Notes: generated by a model from the letters alone, not told the origin. A stretch of DNA of 64,000 bases from Paenibacillus bouchesdurhonensis (GCF_900155685.1 NZ_LT732548.1:2872294-2936293), one strand, 5' to 3'; counted from the stretch's first letter, positions 7,782 through 17,871 are shown. Translations and numbers: made by a program.

Positions 7782-9014
7782 TTAAATCGCCCAGTTGCCT
7801 TTCGAGAATAATTGCTCTTGTTTGCCGTCCGCGGTAATGCCGTAAATGTCCATTTCTGCTGAACCAATCATAAAGTCCACATGGACGAGGCTATCATTGA
7901 TCCCGGCTTCCCGCAGCTGCTCCTGAGACATGCTAGTGCCGCCTTCCAGCGTAAATGCATATCCTGCGCCGATCGCCAGGTGATTGGAGGCATTCTCATC
8001 AAATAATGTGTTGTAGAAGAGAAGGCCGGATTGAGATATCGGAGAGTTGTGCGGCACGAGGGCTACCTCACCTAGATATCTCGCGCCCTCATCCATTTCA
8101 ACTAGCTGTTTCAAGGTTTCCTCGCCTTTCTCGGCCTTGAAATCTACAATTTTACCGTTCTCGAAGGTCAGGGAGAACTGATCAATGATATTTCCGCTAT
8201 AGCTCAGCGGCTTCGTACTCGATACTGTTCCATTGACGCCAGTCTTCAGCGGGGCAGTAAATACTTCCTCGGTTGGCATATTCGCCAGGAAACTAACGCC
8301 CTTATCATTGTCGCTTTCCGCGGCAACCCATAAATGATCGGCCGGAAGTTCAATGGTCAAGTCCGTACCCGGAGCGATATAATGCAGCTTCTTGAACTTC
8401 TTATCGTTGAGATAATCCGCTTTTTGGCTAAGATTGGCAATGTGCTCTTTCCAGGCAGCTACCGGATCGGCCTGATCGACCCGAACGGTGCGGAAAATCG
8501 CCTCCCACAGCGCATCAACCTGCTGCTCCGCAGGCAAATGCGGAAATACCTTGGCTGCCCAAGCTTGCGAAGGAACGGCAACGATCGACCAGGTAAAATA
8601 GTTGGCCATTTGCAGCTGGCGATATTGGCTCATCGCTTTGGAATAGGTTTTCTGATGATTGGTTAGACGTTCGGTTTTAACACCATTCAGCAAATCAGGA
8701 TCCGCGGAAATAACGTGCAAGACGGCGGCGTTATTTTCAATGTACTCCAGCATTTCGCCAGCATACCATTTGGGCTCGTCTAGGAAGGTTTCATCAGCGG
8801 CCATATCAAACCGCAAGCGGGTAACGGTATCATCGCTCCAATTCACTTTTACGAAGCGAGCCCCTTCGTGATAAGCTTCCTTTACGATTAGGCGAACCAA
8901 TTCTGCAGAATCCAGGGTCGCATTGATAATAAGATTTTGGCCTTTCTGGATTTGAACGCCGATCTTTACGGCAAGCTCCGCATATTTCTGCAATTTCTGT
9001 TCGTAATCTGTCAT
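7782..9014 (-). CDS. Aminopeptidase, family M29 (AmpS / aminopeptidase T type)
   Basis: A 410-residue cytosolic metallo-aminopeptidase. It shows the family pattern: an N-terminal GVQIQKGQNLIINA segment, a central GTDLTIELP strand, and the C-terminal metal site with GARYLGEVALVPHNSPIS, NHLAIG and HVDFMIGS, supplying Glu, His and Asp ligands. Length is normal for M29 (about 410). The ATG is preceded by GGAGGG at good spacing. It is a monocistronic unit facing the small membrane protein gene. Confidence 0.9.
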   Translation of the reverse strand: MTDYEQKLQKYAELAVKIGVQIQKGQNLIINATLDSAELVRLIVKEAYHEGARFVKVNWSDDTVTRLRFDMAADETFLDEPKWYAGEMLEYIENNAAVLHVISADPDLLNGVKTERLTNHQKTYSKAMSQYRQLQMANYFTWSIVAVPSQAWAAKVFPHLPAEQQVDALWEAIFRTVRVDQADPVAAWKEHIANLSQKADYLNDKKFKKLHYIAPGTDLTIELPADHLWVAAESDNDKGVSFLANMPTEEVFTAPLKTGVNGTVSSTKPLSYSGNIIDQFSLTFENGKIVDFKAEKGEETLKQLVEMDEGARYLGEVALVPHNSPISQSGLLFYNTLFDENASNHLAIGAGYAFTLEGGTSMSQEQLREAGINDSLVHVDFMIGSAEMDIYGITADGKQEQLFSKGNWAI

Positions 9015-9131
9015 ATTTGTAACCCTCCATGTGTAATAAAAAATTAGCTATCCTTATATTGTACTACGAATCGGAAAGTGTATCCAAGCGACAGCGATCT
9101 AAATATATTTATATCGTGTATTGTTTTTTAG

Positions 9132-10490
9132 TCAGCCGATGATGAAATCACCCTCAGGGTAGCGGTACAGTTCCTTGCGTGACTTAGGCGTAGTTAGGGC
9201 ATAAGCCAAAGTCAGCGGGCCGATTCGGCCGAGAAACATAACCAATGCAAGAATCACCTTGCTCAGATCTGTTAGCTTTGTCGTGACATCCAGGCTAAGT
9301 CCAGATGTCGCGAATGCCGAGGTTGTCTCGAACAGCAATGCCAGAAAGGTGCGATCCTCAATGGCCGACAAAATCATAGCTGTTAAAATGACAAGGAATA
9401 AAGCCAGCCATGTCTGAGTGATCGCCCGCAGAATAGATACTTTGGACAATCGCTTGCGAAAGAATACGATATCTTCCTTTCCACGCAGCATGGCATACAT
9501 AGCACCGATTAATATAGCGAATACAGTTACCTTGATTCCGCCGCCTGTCGAGCCCGGAGCCGCACCGATGAACATCAGGAGGAGGAGCAGAAACTGTGTG
9601 GATTGCTGCATATCCGCCACACTCATAGTAGAGACCCCGCCTGAACGTGCGCTAACCGAGTGGAAGATCGAGGCGAAGATTTGATCCATGAGCGACAATT
9701 CCTGAAAATCAGGGGATTTGAATACCTCCATGACAAAGATCAAAAGCGCTCCGGACACAATAAGTATTCCCGACACGGTAAGCACCACTTTGGAATGCAG
9801 GGACAGTCTGCGGGTGACACGATAGGATAGCAAGTCCGACATGACGATGAAGCCAATGCCGCCAAGCACAATCAATATGATGACTACAATGTTGACAAAA
9901 GGGTCGCTTACATATGCGGATAGTCCGCTATAGGGTCCATGAACGGCTCCGAACAAATCAAAGCCTGCATTGTTAAAAATGGAGATACTGTGAAATACTC
10001 CATAATACAGTGCTTGCTGCAGGGGCATATCAAATGACCATCTTGCGGCAAGCAGCAAAGCGCCGATCGATTCTATGACAAGGGAATATACTGTAACTCG
10101 GCGGATTAGCGACACTAGACCTTCCAGCGTATTTTGCTTCATCGCCTCCTGGAGAACCAGCCGATCGCGGAGAGAAATACGCCGATTGAAGGCGAGGGCA
10201 ATCATCGTTCCCATAGTCATAAAGCCTAGGCCGCCTATTTGGGTAAGTATCATTAAAGTGAGCTCCCCAAATAAAGAAAATTGGGTCGCAGGATCGACGA
10301 CGACGAGTCCCGTTACGCAGACCGCTGACGTGGCCATAAAAAATGCGTTGATCAGGCCGAGCTTCTCTCCGTTTGCCGAGGCTGGGCCAAGCGACAGGAG
10401 AAAAGTACCGATAATAATAATAATCGCAAATCCAAAGGTTAATATTTTTGCTGGTGATAAAGAATCTTGCTTTTTTTTGCGCTTAAGCAC
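9132..10490 (-). CDS. ktrB: Potassium uptake protein KtrB/TrkH family
   Basis: A 452-residue K+ channel subunit of the Ktr/Trk superfamily, which carries K+ across the membrane with a cytoplasmic RCK subunit (KtrA/KtrC), not encoded here. Four pore-loop repeats are visible: TSAVCVTGL, SIFNNAGFD, ARSGGVSTM and TSAFATSGLS, each with the selectivity glycine, plus GAAPGSTGGGIKV before the last repeat. Start is GTG at 10490 with GAGGTG 8 bases upstream; the N-terminus MLKRKKKQ is basic, as usual. KtrB and KtrD cannot be told apart from sequence alone. Confidence 0.88.
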   Translation of the reverse strand: MLKRKKKQDSLSPAKILTFGFAIIIIIGTFLLSLGPASANGEKLGLINAFFMATSAVCVTGLVVVDPATQFSLFGELTLMILTQIGGLGFMTMGTMIALAFNRRISLRDRLVLQEAMKQNTLEGLVSLIRRVTVYSLVIESIGALLLAARWSFDMPLQQALYYGVFHSISIFNNAGFDLFGAVHGPYSGLSAYVSDPFVNIVVIILIVLGGIGFIVMSDLLSYRVTRRLSLHSKVVLTVSGILIVSGALLIFVMEVFKSPDFQELSLMDQIFASIFHSVSARSGGVSTMSVADMQQSTQFLLLLLMFIGAAPGSTGGGIKVTVFAILIGAMYAMLRGKEDIVFFRKRLSKVSILRAITQTWLALFLVILTAMILSAIEDRTFLALLFETTSAFATSGLSLDVTTKLTDLSKVILALVMFLGRIGPLTLAYALTTPKSRKELYRYPEGDFIIG

Positions 10491-10666
10491 GAAGAATGCA
10501 CCTCAATTGAACTTCTTGAAATAGATACAAAACGTGTTACGATATGTTAAGCTGTACAAGGAAGTTGGCTACGGTTACAGTATACCGATTATAGAGCAAA
10601 TCTTTCGAGATTTACACTGTTTGTCAGCAAACGATTAATTTATTTGCAGAGGAGAGTCGACCACGA

Positions 10667-10936
10667 ATGGAACTGCACATCATTGACGCAAACATGCATA
10701 AACAAGAGGATGGTACTTACATAGGCAAAACTGTATTTAAAGTCGAGTCGCATAAGGCCAATTATGAAATTACCTTCTTCAGCAAAAAGGGTCAGGATTG
10801 GGACTATAGCTTACATTATGCGGACGAACCGGGGATTGAAGAGCAATTCCTTATCGTTGATGCACGCATTGAAGAGGATGATGAGTGGTTTGATCGGCTG
10901 CTGGACGCAGCTTGGGATACGCTAGCAGCACAATGA
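10667..10936 (+). CDS. Small acidic conserved protein of unknown function
   Basis: An 89-residue soluble protein rich in Asp, Glu, Tyr and Trp. It looks like a single small alpha/beta domain: beta strands in the first 60 residues (TVFKVESHKANYEITFF, WDYSLHYA) and a C-terminal helix with EWFDRLLDAAWDTL. I do not recognise a named family. GGAGAG is about 10 bases before the ATG. It is close upstream of the AI-2E family gene (44 bases), so the two may be cotranscribed. Confidence 0.65.
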   Translation: MELHIIDANMHKQEDGTYIGKTVFKVESHKANYEITFFSKKGQDWDYSLHYADEPGIEEQFLIVDARIEEDDEWFDRLLDAAWDTLAAQ

Positions 10937-10980
10937 GCCGAGTCATTGATTGATTGTGTAGGCTGAGGGGAGGAAATTGC

Positions 10981-12132
10981 TTGCTGCAGAAGCCATTTTA
11001 TCGTATAAGCTTAGGAATCATTATGATTCTAACGATTATACTTTTATTGTCCAAGGTCAGCTTTATTTTTATGCCGGTCGTCGCTTTAATTAATATTTTG
11101 ATTGTTCCGGTCATGCTGTCCGGTTTTTTATATTATTTGCTGAGGCCGATCGTCCAGTTCCTGGAGAGGAAGAACTGGAATCGAATGCTGTCCATTTTAA
11201 CCATTTACTTGCTCTTTGCCGGAGTAGTCACGATCTTCCTGATGGTCGTCTGGCCTCCGCTGCAAAAGCAGGTGACTGATTTCCTGAACAATGTACCGCT
11301 GCTGCTTCGGGAGATGCAATCTCAGTTTACTGAGATTCGGCAGTCTAAGCTGTTCTCGATGTTCAGCAATGAGAATGCAGAAATCTCAGAGAAAATTACG
11401 GAATATATTAATTCGGTAATCGATGCGGCCACGAAGTCAATTTCTCATATCGTGACCTTCTTGAACGATTTCTTCATCGTCGTAGGAACGGTGCCTATTT
11501 TGTTGTATTACATGCTGAAGCAGGATGATCGGGTAACGCCTACCTTGACCAGAATGCTTCCCAAACGCTATCGCCGCGACGGTGAGCAAGTTATTCATGA
11601 AATCGATAATGGGCTGAAAGGTTTTATCGCCGGGCGCATGATTAGCGCAGTATTGCTCGCTGTAATGGGCTTTATCGGGTTCTGGCTTATCGGTCTGCCA
11701 TATCCGCTGCTACTTGCGATCGTAGGGGCGCTGTTCAATTTCATTCCTTACTTTGGGCCGTTTCTTGGAGCTATACCTTGCGTTATTGTTGCATTTACCG
11801 AGTCGCCGTCCATGGTGCTGTGGGTGATAATTATCGTTGTTGTATCCCAGCAGATTGAGGGCAACTTGATCTCTCCTTATATTTATGGCAAGACGATTAA
11901 TATCCATCCGCTGACAACGATTGTCCTATTGTTGATCGCAGGCGATTTTGCCGGCATTCTCGGGATGATTCTGGCGATTCCTGTGTATATGATGGTGAAG
12001 GTCATTATCGTTCGCGTATATCAATTGTACTTGTCTGGCAAGCAGGGAGAAGAGGATGAAGAGGCTTTAGATACCCCAGGCATCCCTTTGCAGCATAAGC
12101 CTGTTACTACATCGGATGAAGCACAGCCTTAA
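10981..12132 (+). CDS. AI-2E family transporter (TqsA/PerM-like permease)
   Basis: A 383-residue membrane protein with about eight hydrophobic segments. The AI-2E/UPF0118 pattern is clear in the second half: DNGLKGFIAGRMISAVLLAV, then LPYPLLLAIVGALFNFIPYFGP, then EGNLISPYIYGK and HPLTTIVLLLIAG. Despite the family name, most members are not autoinducer transporters; related proteins are Na+/H+ or other exporters. TTG at 10981 is chosen because GGGGAGG stands 7 bases upstream; an in-frame ATG at 10954 has no ribosome binding site and adds nine atypical residues. The C-terminal 30 residues are acidic and cytosolic. Confidence 0.85.
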   Translation: MLQKPFYRISLGIIMILTIILLLSKVSFIFMPVVALINILIVPVMLSGFLYYLLRPIVQFLERKNWNRMLSILTIYLLFAGVVTIFLMVVWPPLQKQVTDFLNNVPLLLREMQSQFTEIRQSKLFSMFSNENAEISEKITEYINSVIDAATKSISHIVTFLNDFFIVVGTVPILLYYMLKQDDRVTPTLTRMLPKRYRRDGEQVIHEIDNGLKGFIAGRMISAVLLAVMGFIGFWLIGLPYPLLLAIVGALFNFIPYFGPFLGAIPCVIVAFTESPSMVLWVIIIVVVSQQIEGNLISPYIYGKTINIHPLTTIVLLLIAGDFAGILGMILAIPVYMMVKVIIVRVYQLYLSGKQGEEDEEALDTPGIPLQHKPVTTSDEAQP

Positions 12133-12233
12133 GCTCATTTCACTCAAATGGTGATAAATGTCATATCTCCATCCCTATCCGTTGGGAGATGATTAACCTA
12201 CAGGCTATCATTAATTCTCGGGGGATGATAAGT

Positions 12234-12701
12234 ATGGCAGCAATCGCCAAAGGCGGGAAGTACTTCTACGCATGGAGTACAATACTTCCTGACGGATCTT
12301 TTTACCTGCCGGATCAAGCCCTGCAGGAATACAATATTAAGCTGAACTCCAAGATTATTTTAATGACGGGTCGCAATACGACGAAAGGCTTCAGCGTCGT
12401 GTGCAAAGATTTAATTCCCAATTCGCCACTCGCAGCGATCTTTGGCAGCTTACCTGAACTGCAGCAGCATACTATTCCTGAAGGGCAGACCGTTACCTTT
12501 AAGGAACGGATGTTCTGCTGGGCTTTGTTGAACCAGAATCGCTATATTACTTTACCGCTGAAGACATGGCAGCAGTTTGGTTTGAAGCCTGGTGACAAAC
12601 TGCTATGTCTCCGTGCGACTCATTTGGCATTTAATATTTTGTCGGAAGGTCCTTATATTGAATTGGCTAAGCAAATGAGAGATATTCTTGTGTACGAGTA
12701 G
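12234..12701 (+). CDS. Protein of unknown function with repeated strand-rich halves
   Basis: About 155 residues. The two halves look alike: YFYAWSTILPDGSFYLPDQALQ followed by a NIKLNSKIIL segment, and later MFCWALLNQNRYITLPLKTW followed by QFGLKPGDKLLCLR. Each resembles a swapped-hairpin AbrB-like strand set (strand, LP turn, helix, LxxGDKL), so a tandem AbrB-type fold is possible; this is a guess from pattern only. ATG at 12234 lies about 9 bases after GGGGG; an in-frame ATG at 12189 immediately abuts a GGGAG and is less likely. A terminator follows at 12740. Confidence 0.6.
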   Translation: MAAIAKGGKYFYAWSTILPDGSFYLPDQALQEYNIKLNSKIILMTGRNTTKGFSVVCKDLIPNSPLAAIFGSLPELQQHTIPEGQTVTFKERMFCWALLNQNRYITLPLKTWQQFGLKPGDKLLCLRATHLAFNILSEGPYIELAKQMRDILVYE

Positions 12702-12739
12702 TTGTTGAATTATTGATTGTTGAATGCGGTTCCACCATG

Positions 12740-12779
12740 GGCATCTATTTCTCCAGCAGGAGAGGCAGATGCCTTTTTT
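12740..12779 (+). terminator. Intrinsic terminator
   Basis: GGCATCT (12740-12746) pairs with AGATGCC (12767-12773), with an inner CTCC/GGAG pairing, followed by six T residues. The remaining part of the 12702-13015 gap shows only an AT-rich stretch with a TATAAT-like hexamer near 12930 without a convincing -35 element. Confidence 0.8.
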
Positions 12780-13015
12780 ATTGTTCCTTTTTATATGTCC
12801 ATAATGGGGAAAAGATCGGGTAATTATAAGGGGAAGGTTACACATAACGAGGTTATTTAGGAAAAATGCTGCTGTAGTAAGGAGGGAACGGGGGGCATAT
12901 TTTTTAGTGAAAGAAACCATGGTTCCATTGTATAATAAAAAAGTAATTTCCAGAATTTAGCCCCAGCCCTAATTAGTTTACATAATAAAATTATGGTACA
13001 CCAGGAGGTCTGTGT

Positions 13016-13801
13016 ATGAATGCACATGAAATTGATTATGAAATTATTGGTAGCGAGATGCAATGCGTTGAAATTCAACTGGATCAAGGTGAAAGTGTAG
13101 TAGCCGAAGCTGGAAGTTTTATGATGATGGATCAGGATATTCGAATGGAGACGATATTTGGAGATGGAAGTCATTCGGGGGGAGGCTTAATAGGCAAAAT
13201 GATTGGAGCCGGTAAAAGGCTCCTCACCGGAGAGGGTCTGTTCATGACCGTATTTACGAACACCGGATACAACAGACAAGGCGTGACGTTCGCTTCGCCT
13301 TATCCGGGCAAAATCATTCCGCTTGATTTGCAAATGCTGGGCGGCAAAATTATTTGCCAGAAGGATTCATTCCTATGCGCTGCAAAGGGCATAGCGATAG
13401 GTATCGAGTTTCAACGTCGGCTTGGTACGGGTTTCTTTGGAGGAGAGGGCTTCATTATGCAAAAAATTGAGGGAGACGGACTTGCCTTTGTTCATTCCGG
13501 CGGGCTGGTACTCGAGAAGGATCTGGCCCCAGGCGAGGTGCTGCGCCTCGATACTGGCTGCCTAGTAGCGATGACAGCCGGAATTGATTATAATATTGAA
13601 TTTGTGAAAGGCATCAAATCCGCGCTGTTCGGGGGCGAAGGTTTATTCTTTGCTACGCTCCGCGGCCCAGGTAAAGTCTGGGTTCAATCCTTGCCATTCA
13701 GCAGATTGGCGGATCGGGTGCTCTTTGCGGCGCGTTATTCGAGCCGGAAGGATGAAGGCAGCGTCCTAGGGGGACTGGGCAATTTATTTGATGGCAAGTA
13801 A
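13016..13801 (+). CDS. AIM24 / TIGR00266 family protein
   Basis: A 261-residue soluble beta-rich protein. Signatures are [59 protein letters not shown], and the internal repeat [19 protein letters not shown]. These Gly-Gly-Glu-Gly turns are typical of TIGR00266/AIM24 proteins, whose bacterial role is not established. CAGGAGG stands 7-8 bases before the ATG. It is monocistronic and ends at a perfect hairpin terminator (13873-13912). Confidence 0.85.
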   Translation: MNAHEIDYEIIGSEMQCVEIQLDQGESVVAEAGSFMMMDQDIRMETIFGDGSHSGGGLIGKMIGAGKRLLTGEGLFMTVFTNTGYNRQGVTFASPYPGKIIPLDLQMLGGKIICQKDSFLCAAKGIAIGIEFQRRLGTGFFGGEGFIMQKIEGDGLAFVHSGGLVLEKDLAPGEVLRLDTGCLVAMTAGIDYNIEFVKGIKSALFGGEGLFFATLRGPGKVWVQSLPFSRLADRVLFAARYSSRKDEGSVLGGLGNLFDGK

Positions 13802-13872
13802 ACACGGTTATGATGCAGGATATTGTTCGCGATTTAGCGAGCAACGCTGAACAATTAACTTTTATCATCTTG

Positions 13873-13912
13873 AAAAAGGTCGATCTCTCGAATAAGAGGA
13901 ATCGACCTTTTT
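13873..13912. terminator. Bidirectional intrinsic terminator
   Basis: AAAAAGGTCGAT (13873-13884) and ATCGACCTTTTT (13901-13912) form a perfect 12-bp stem with A and T tracts on either side, between convergent genes. Confidence 0.88.
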
Positions 13913-13928
13913 AGTGGCATGTATGGAC

Positions 13929-14702
13929 TCAAGGCTCTTGTTTGGCAATTTTAGCGACGTTGTTCAGTTTATTGCGGATTGGATGCTTGGTTAGCTTCTT
14001 GCTTACGATTTTGGCCTCGAAGCTAATGATTTCTCCGATTTCGAGTTCAACCTTCTTCATGGTTGCGCTATGGCTGGACCAAGCATCGCCTATTTCCATT
14101 TCAGGATCGGTGATCGCCACATTCTCGTAGATAACAACCTCGTCATCGTTATCGGAAAAATGGTTCGGGATCGTAGTGAATTCTTTGACCGTTGCCACCA
14201 TTTTTACTTTGCCTTCTGGAAGCTCAACCTTGGCTTTCACGGATTTTTTGCCGCTGGCCTTTGCACTTGCTTCGCCAGCCCCCGTTTTGTCCTTCGTTTC
14301 ATCAACTTGCATTTTTGCTTCTGTCTTGGGAGGAGTCGCCTTAGATTCGGCCTTTCCTTCAACTTCTGTCACTGTTTTGGCAGCAGGTTCCACGTCTGCT
14401 TCAGCGGCTTCAGTTGCTGCGTCCAAGTTTTTTATTCCATAATTTGCAGCCTGCATTTCCTTCAAGTAAGAAGGATGGATGCAGTGCTTCTGATTGTTGT
14501 CCAATTGAATGACAGCCGTAATATGATCGACATAGCCGATAATGCTGCAGCCTTCATTTAACCCATGGCCCTTATAGTAAAAGGCTTTAATTTTAGATGC
14601 CTTACTCGATAACAGGCCCCATTCCTTACACTTGTCCATCAGCTCCGTTTCATCTACGAAGGCCGTATACGTATCTGGTTCGATCATAAACGAATGCACC
14701 AT
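13929..14702 (-). CDS. Hypothetical protein with a low-complexity charged linker
   Basis: A 257-residue protein of no recognised family. Three parts can be seen. Residues 1-90 form a small alpha/beta domain (with GYVDHITAVIQLDN and the phrase HCIHPSYLKEMQ). Residues about 95-165 are low complexity, rich in Ala, Glu, Lys and Thr, and probably disordered. Residues about 165-257 are strand-rich, with GKVKMVATVKEFTT and EIGEIISFEAKIVSKKL. No signal peptide or membrane segment is present. GGCGGAG precedes the ATG. It lies downstream of alkA on the same strand, 95 bases away. Confidence 0.65.
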   Translation of the reverse strand: MVHSFMIEPDTYTAFVDETELMDKCKEWGLLSSKASKIKAFYYKGHGLNEGCSIIGYVDHITAVIQLDNNQKHCIHPSYLKEMQAANYGIKNLDAATEAAEADVEPAAKTVTEVEGKAESKATPPKTEAKMQVDETKDKTGAGEASAKASGKKSVKAKVELPEGKVKMVATVKEFTTIPNHFSDNDDEVVIYENVAITDPEMEIGDAWSSHSATMKKVELEIGEIISFEAKIVSKKLTKHPIRNKLNNVAKIAKQEP

Positions 14703-14797
14703 GTTTTCTCCGCCTTTATTGTTTATTCCCTACTATTTTATCATGTTTTTCGCGGAAAGCGGCAATTTGCTCGGAAGCGCCATCGCACTTTTGCTGC

Positions 14798-15709
14798 TTA
14801 ATAGAGGAATCTCCAAAGATAGAACGTTGCATAAGCCTCCCAATCCGTCCATGCCGCAGACAGTTTACGGATCTCTCTCTTCGTTGGTTTACGCTCACTG
14901 CCCGTTAATTTCTTGATCGCATTATGCAGGCCGACATCGTCAATCGGAAAAGCGGACGGTATGCGTAGACAACGCATTAATACGTAATTGGCCGTCCAAG
15001 GCCCGATGCCGCGGATCGAGACAAGTATTTCCTCTGCCCTTCCTGCACTTCCGGCCTCCAGCAGTATTTCCTTGGTCAGTGTACCGTCCGCAATAAGCTG
15101 AGCCGCACCGATCAGGTATTCACATTTCTTCACGGTCATTCGCAGCTCACTTAAATCCTGAACCGTCAATCCTGCGATGTCGGCGGCAGAAGGGAAAACC
15201 CAGTGCTGCCTACCGTCACATACGATAGGCTTGCCGAAGCGCTCAACAAGCCTTCTTTTTAGCGTATAAGCATAAGTCAGATTGATTTGCTGACCTAGAA
15301 TTCCCCAGCTTACCGCCTCGAATAAATCGGGAATGCCGATAATGCGAAGTCCATGGAACAAAGAGACGGCCTGCTGCAGCAATGGGTCTGTCCGGGCTAG
15401 CTCGTAGAAGTGCAGCAGATCGCGATCCAGGTCGAACCACTCTCTAACATATTTCGTTACTTCTTCGTGAATCCAACCGCTTGTTGGAGGTCTGTTTCCT
15501 TGGAAGGTCACTTTTAAGCTGTGATCTGCATTTTCGCTAATTTCAATCACTGGGGTAAATTGTCCGACTGGTATCGCCCGGTAGATCCGTCCATCCCGGA
15601 TCTGAAATAAACATTCATTAGGCGACCTCGATAAATAATTCAAGTTTTGCGTAAAGCTAAATGGCTCTCGTACGGGGATAATGAGATGCCTCTCTGGGCT
15701 TGTATTCAT
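14798..15709 (-). CDS. alkA: DNA-3-methyladenine glycosylase II, AlkA type
   Basis: A 303-residue HhH-GPD glycosylase that removes alkylated bases (for example 3-methyladenine) from DNA. The helix-hairpin-helix is at about residues 225-245 (ILVSIRGIGPWTANYVLM) and is followed by FPIDDVGL, which carries the catalytic Asp. The N-terminal 110 residues form the beta domain usual for Bacillus AlkA. The ATG is preceded by GGAGG. The gene is divergent from adaA-adaB with a 145-base intergenic region, the same layout as in Bacillus subtilis, where AdaA in its methylated state activates these genes. Confidence 0.9.
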   Translation of the reverse strand: MNTSPERHLIIPVREPFSFTQNLNYLSRSPNECLFQIRDGRIYRAIPVGQFTPVIEISENADHSLKVTFQGNRPPTSGWIHEEVTKYVREWFDLDRDLLHFYELARTDPLLQQAVSLFHGLRIIGIPDLFEAVSWGILGQQINLTYAYTLKRRLVERFGKPIVCDGRQHWVFPSAADIAGLTVQDLSELRMTVKKCEYLIGAAQLIADGTLTKEILLEAGSAGRAEEILVSIRGIGPWTANYVLMRCLRIPSAFPIDDVGLHNAIKKLTGSERKPTKREIRKLSAAWTDWEAYATFYLWRFLY

Positions 15710-15854
15710 TGCGCTTCCTCCAATCCTGCTGATCCTTGTTCTCTAGTTGTACCATGAATAATAAATTATTAGTTTAGAAATCTTGCTATTACATTGGATC
15801 GAGCGTTCAAAACAACGAATCGAGAGTTATACTTGTCATGGAGGCGAATAGACA

Positions 15855-16457
15855 ATGAGTAAATTAGGACAGCCGCTATCTGATGAGAAATGGCAAGCTA
15901 TCATTCAAAATGACGCTTCTTGTGATGATAAATTTATTTATGCGGTGGAATCGACCGGAATTTTTTGCAGGCCATCCTGTAAGTCCCGAGTGCCGAAGCG
16001 GGAGCATGTGCGTATATTCGACAATACACAGCAGGCTCTGGCCGCAAGCTTTCGGCCCTGTAAAAGATGCAAGCCGATGAGCGGGCCGCTGCCTGAGGAA
16101 GAGTGGGTTGAGCAGATTGCAGGATATATTGACGCTCATTACTCGGAGAAGCTTACGCTAGGAACCTTGGCCGGTATGTGCCACGGCAGTCCGTATCATT
16201 TACATCGAACGTTCAAGCGCGTCAAAGGAGTGACACCTGCCTTCTATATCCTTCAAACGAGAATCGATAAAGCCTCGGAATATTTGCAGAAGACCGATAA
16301 AGCAATTTCCGAAATCGCTCTAAGGGTAGGTATGGGCAGTACATCTTATTTCATAACTGTATTTAAAAAAATGAAGGGCCAAACGCCTGCAGAATATCGT
16401 GAGAAGAGTACAACTATGAATTCATCGGAGGTGCTAAATTATGAGAATGACAAATGA
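15855..16457 (+). CDS. adaA: Methylphosphotriester-DNA methyltransferase and activator AdaA
   Basis: A 200-residue protein that takes methyl groups from DNA phosphotriesters and then activates transcription of the adaptive response. Residues 1-85 form the Ada zinc domain: C38 and C42 (in FCRPSC) and C69 and C72 (in CKRC), with C38 the expected methyl acceptor. Residues about 95-190 are an AraC-type double helix-turn-helix (LTLGTLAGMCHGSPYHLHRTF, then AISEIALRVGMGSTSYF). GGAGGCG precedes the ATG. The end overlaps adaB by 17 bases, so they are coupled. Confidence 0.93.
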   Translation: MSKLGQPLSDEKWQAIIQNDASCDDKFIYAVESTGIFCRPSCKSRVPKREHVRIFDNTQQALAASFRPCKRCKPMSGPLPEEEWVEQIAGYIDAHYSEKLTLGTLAGMCHGSPYHLHRTFKRVKGVTPAFYILQTRIDKASEYLQKTDKAISEIALRVGMGSTSYFITVFKKMKGQTPAEYREKSTTMNSSEVLNYENDK

Positions 16458-16959
16458 AGCTGTATTGTATTGGACAAGGCTGTATACGGACAACTGGAAT
16501 ATCTGCTTCGCTGCCACGGCAAAGGGGCTGTGCTACGTTGGTTCCCATAATCATTCCTTTGAAGAGCTATCGGCTTGGGCTAACAAAAAATATCCGGACT
16601 ATAAGTTGGTTGAAGACGAGGAGAAGATGCAGCCCTATGCAGAGGAATTAGCCCGGTACTTGCAGGGAGAGCTTCAAGGCTTTTCCGCGCCAATTGATGT
16701 CCAGGGCACCGCATTTCAACAGATGGTTTGGAAAGCCCTATGCGAAATTCCCTATGGACAAACGCGTACTTATTCCGATATCGCACTTAGCATCCATAAG
16801 CCGGCTGCGGTGCGTGCCGTTGGGGCAGCTATTGGAGCTAATCCTCTACTGATTGTCGTACCGTGTCACCGTGTCAACGGGAAGAACGGGACACTTACTG
16901 GCTACCGAGGTGGGCTGGACATGAAAGCTCGACTGCTTAGACTGGAATTGGAATTTTAA
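16441..16959 (+). CDS. adaB: Methylated-DNA--protein-cysteine methyltransferase (AdaB/Ogt)
   Basis: A 172-residue suicide enzyme that repairs O6-alkylguanine. The active-site motif IVVPCHRV and the preceding helix-turn-helix (GQTRTYSDIA, AVRAVGAAIGANP) are intact, and the C-terminal TGYRGGLDMKARLL is family-typical. The N-terminal domain has the usual ribonuclease-like strand pattern. The ribosome binding site GGAGG lies within the end of adaA. It is the second gene of the adaA-adaB operon. Confidence 0.93.
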   Translation: MRMTNEAVLYWTRLYTDNWNICFAATAKGLCYVGSHNHSFEELSAWANKKYPDYKLVEDEEKMQPYAEELARYLQGELQGFSAPIDVQGTAFQQMVWKALCEIPYGQTRTYSDIALSIHKPAAVRAVGAAIGANPLLIVVPCHRVNGKNGTLTGYRGGLDMKARLLRLELEF

Positions 16960-17179
16960 TAAATTGTTTTGCCCTTTAAAATATTATGCTAAAATGATAT
17001 AGGTAATTCTGAAATTAAATTTCTATATATTTGAAAATATGTAAATATGAGTAATTTGTCCTATTGATTTTCTAGTTTTTCTCGACTAATCTGTGGAAGG
17101 GAGACGATGTTCACAATTCTGTCAGAAAATGCAGACGTGTGCATTTCCTCACCACACCTTAATCGGGAGGATGAATTGT

Positions 17180-17848
17180 ATGAAGAAAAAAATTAGTTTT
17201 TTCCTCGCATTATCGTTAGTGCTGACGCTATTTGGGGCGGTTCAAGCTTCCGCAGCGTCCATAACGGTAGACTCTACAATTATCGTTAAGGCAGGAGAAA
17301 CGTTTGACGGTAAAGGCCAAACCTATGTTGCCAACCCGAAGACCCTAGGCGACGGCAGCCAAGCTGAAAACCAAAAGCCGATTTTCCGTTTGGAAGCGAA
17401 TGCAACACTGAAGAATGTGATCATCGGAGCGCCAGGAGCTGACGGAGTTCACTGTTACGGAAATTGTAACGTCACCAACGTCACGTGGGCGGATGTAGGC
17501 GAGGATGCACTCACTCTGAAGGCTTCTGGAACCGTTAACATTACAGGTGGAGGCGCTTACAAAGCTTATGACAAAGTGTTCCAAATGAATGCAGCCGGTA
17601 CAATTAATATTAAGAACTTCAAAGCGAATGATATCGGCAAATTGGTGCGGCAAAACGGAGGTACGACATTCAAGGTAGTGATGAATGTGGACAACTGCGA
17701 CATTTCTAAAGTCAAGGATTCAATTTTGCGCACAGACAGCAGCACAACGACCGGAAAAATAACGAATACGAGATATTCTAACGTCCCAACTCTGTTCAAG
17801 GGCTTTGCATCTGGCAATACGAGCCAATCCGGGAATACGCAATATTAA
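17180..17848 (+). CDS. Secreted pectate lyase, polysaccharide lyase family 3
   Basis: A 222-residue exported enzyme that cleaves polygalacturonate by beta-elimination. A signal peptide is clear: [17 protein letters not shown], ending at VQASA-A near residue 25. The mature part is a small right-handed beta-helix with [56 protein letters not shown] and the catalytic region near KLVRQNGG. Length suits single-domain PL3 enzymes. ATG at 17180 has GGGAGG 9 bases upstream; another in-frame ATG at 17171 abuts the ribosome binding site. A strong terminator follows. Confidence 0.9.
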   Translation: MKKKISFFLALSLVLTLFGAVQASAASITVDSTIIVKAGETFDGKGQTYVANPKTLGDGSQAENQKPIFRLEANATLKNVIIGAPGADGVHCYGNCNVTNVTWADVGEDALTLKASGTVNITGGGAYKAYDKVFQMNAAGTINIKNFKANDIGKLVRQNGGTTFKVVMNVDNCDISKVKDSILRTDSSTTTGKITNTRYSNVPTLFKGFASGNTSQSGNTQY

Positions 17849-17871
17849 TTGTAGCTTCATATTTTAAAGTT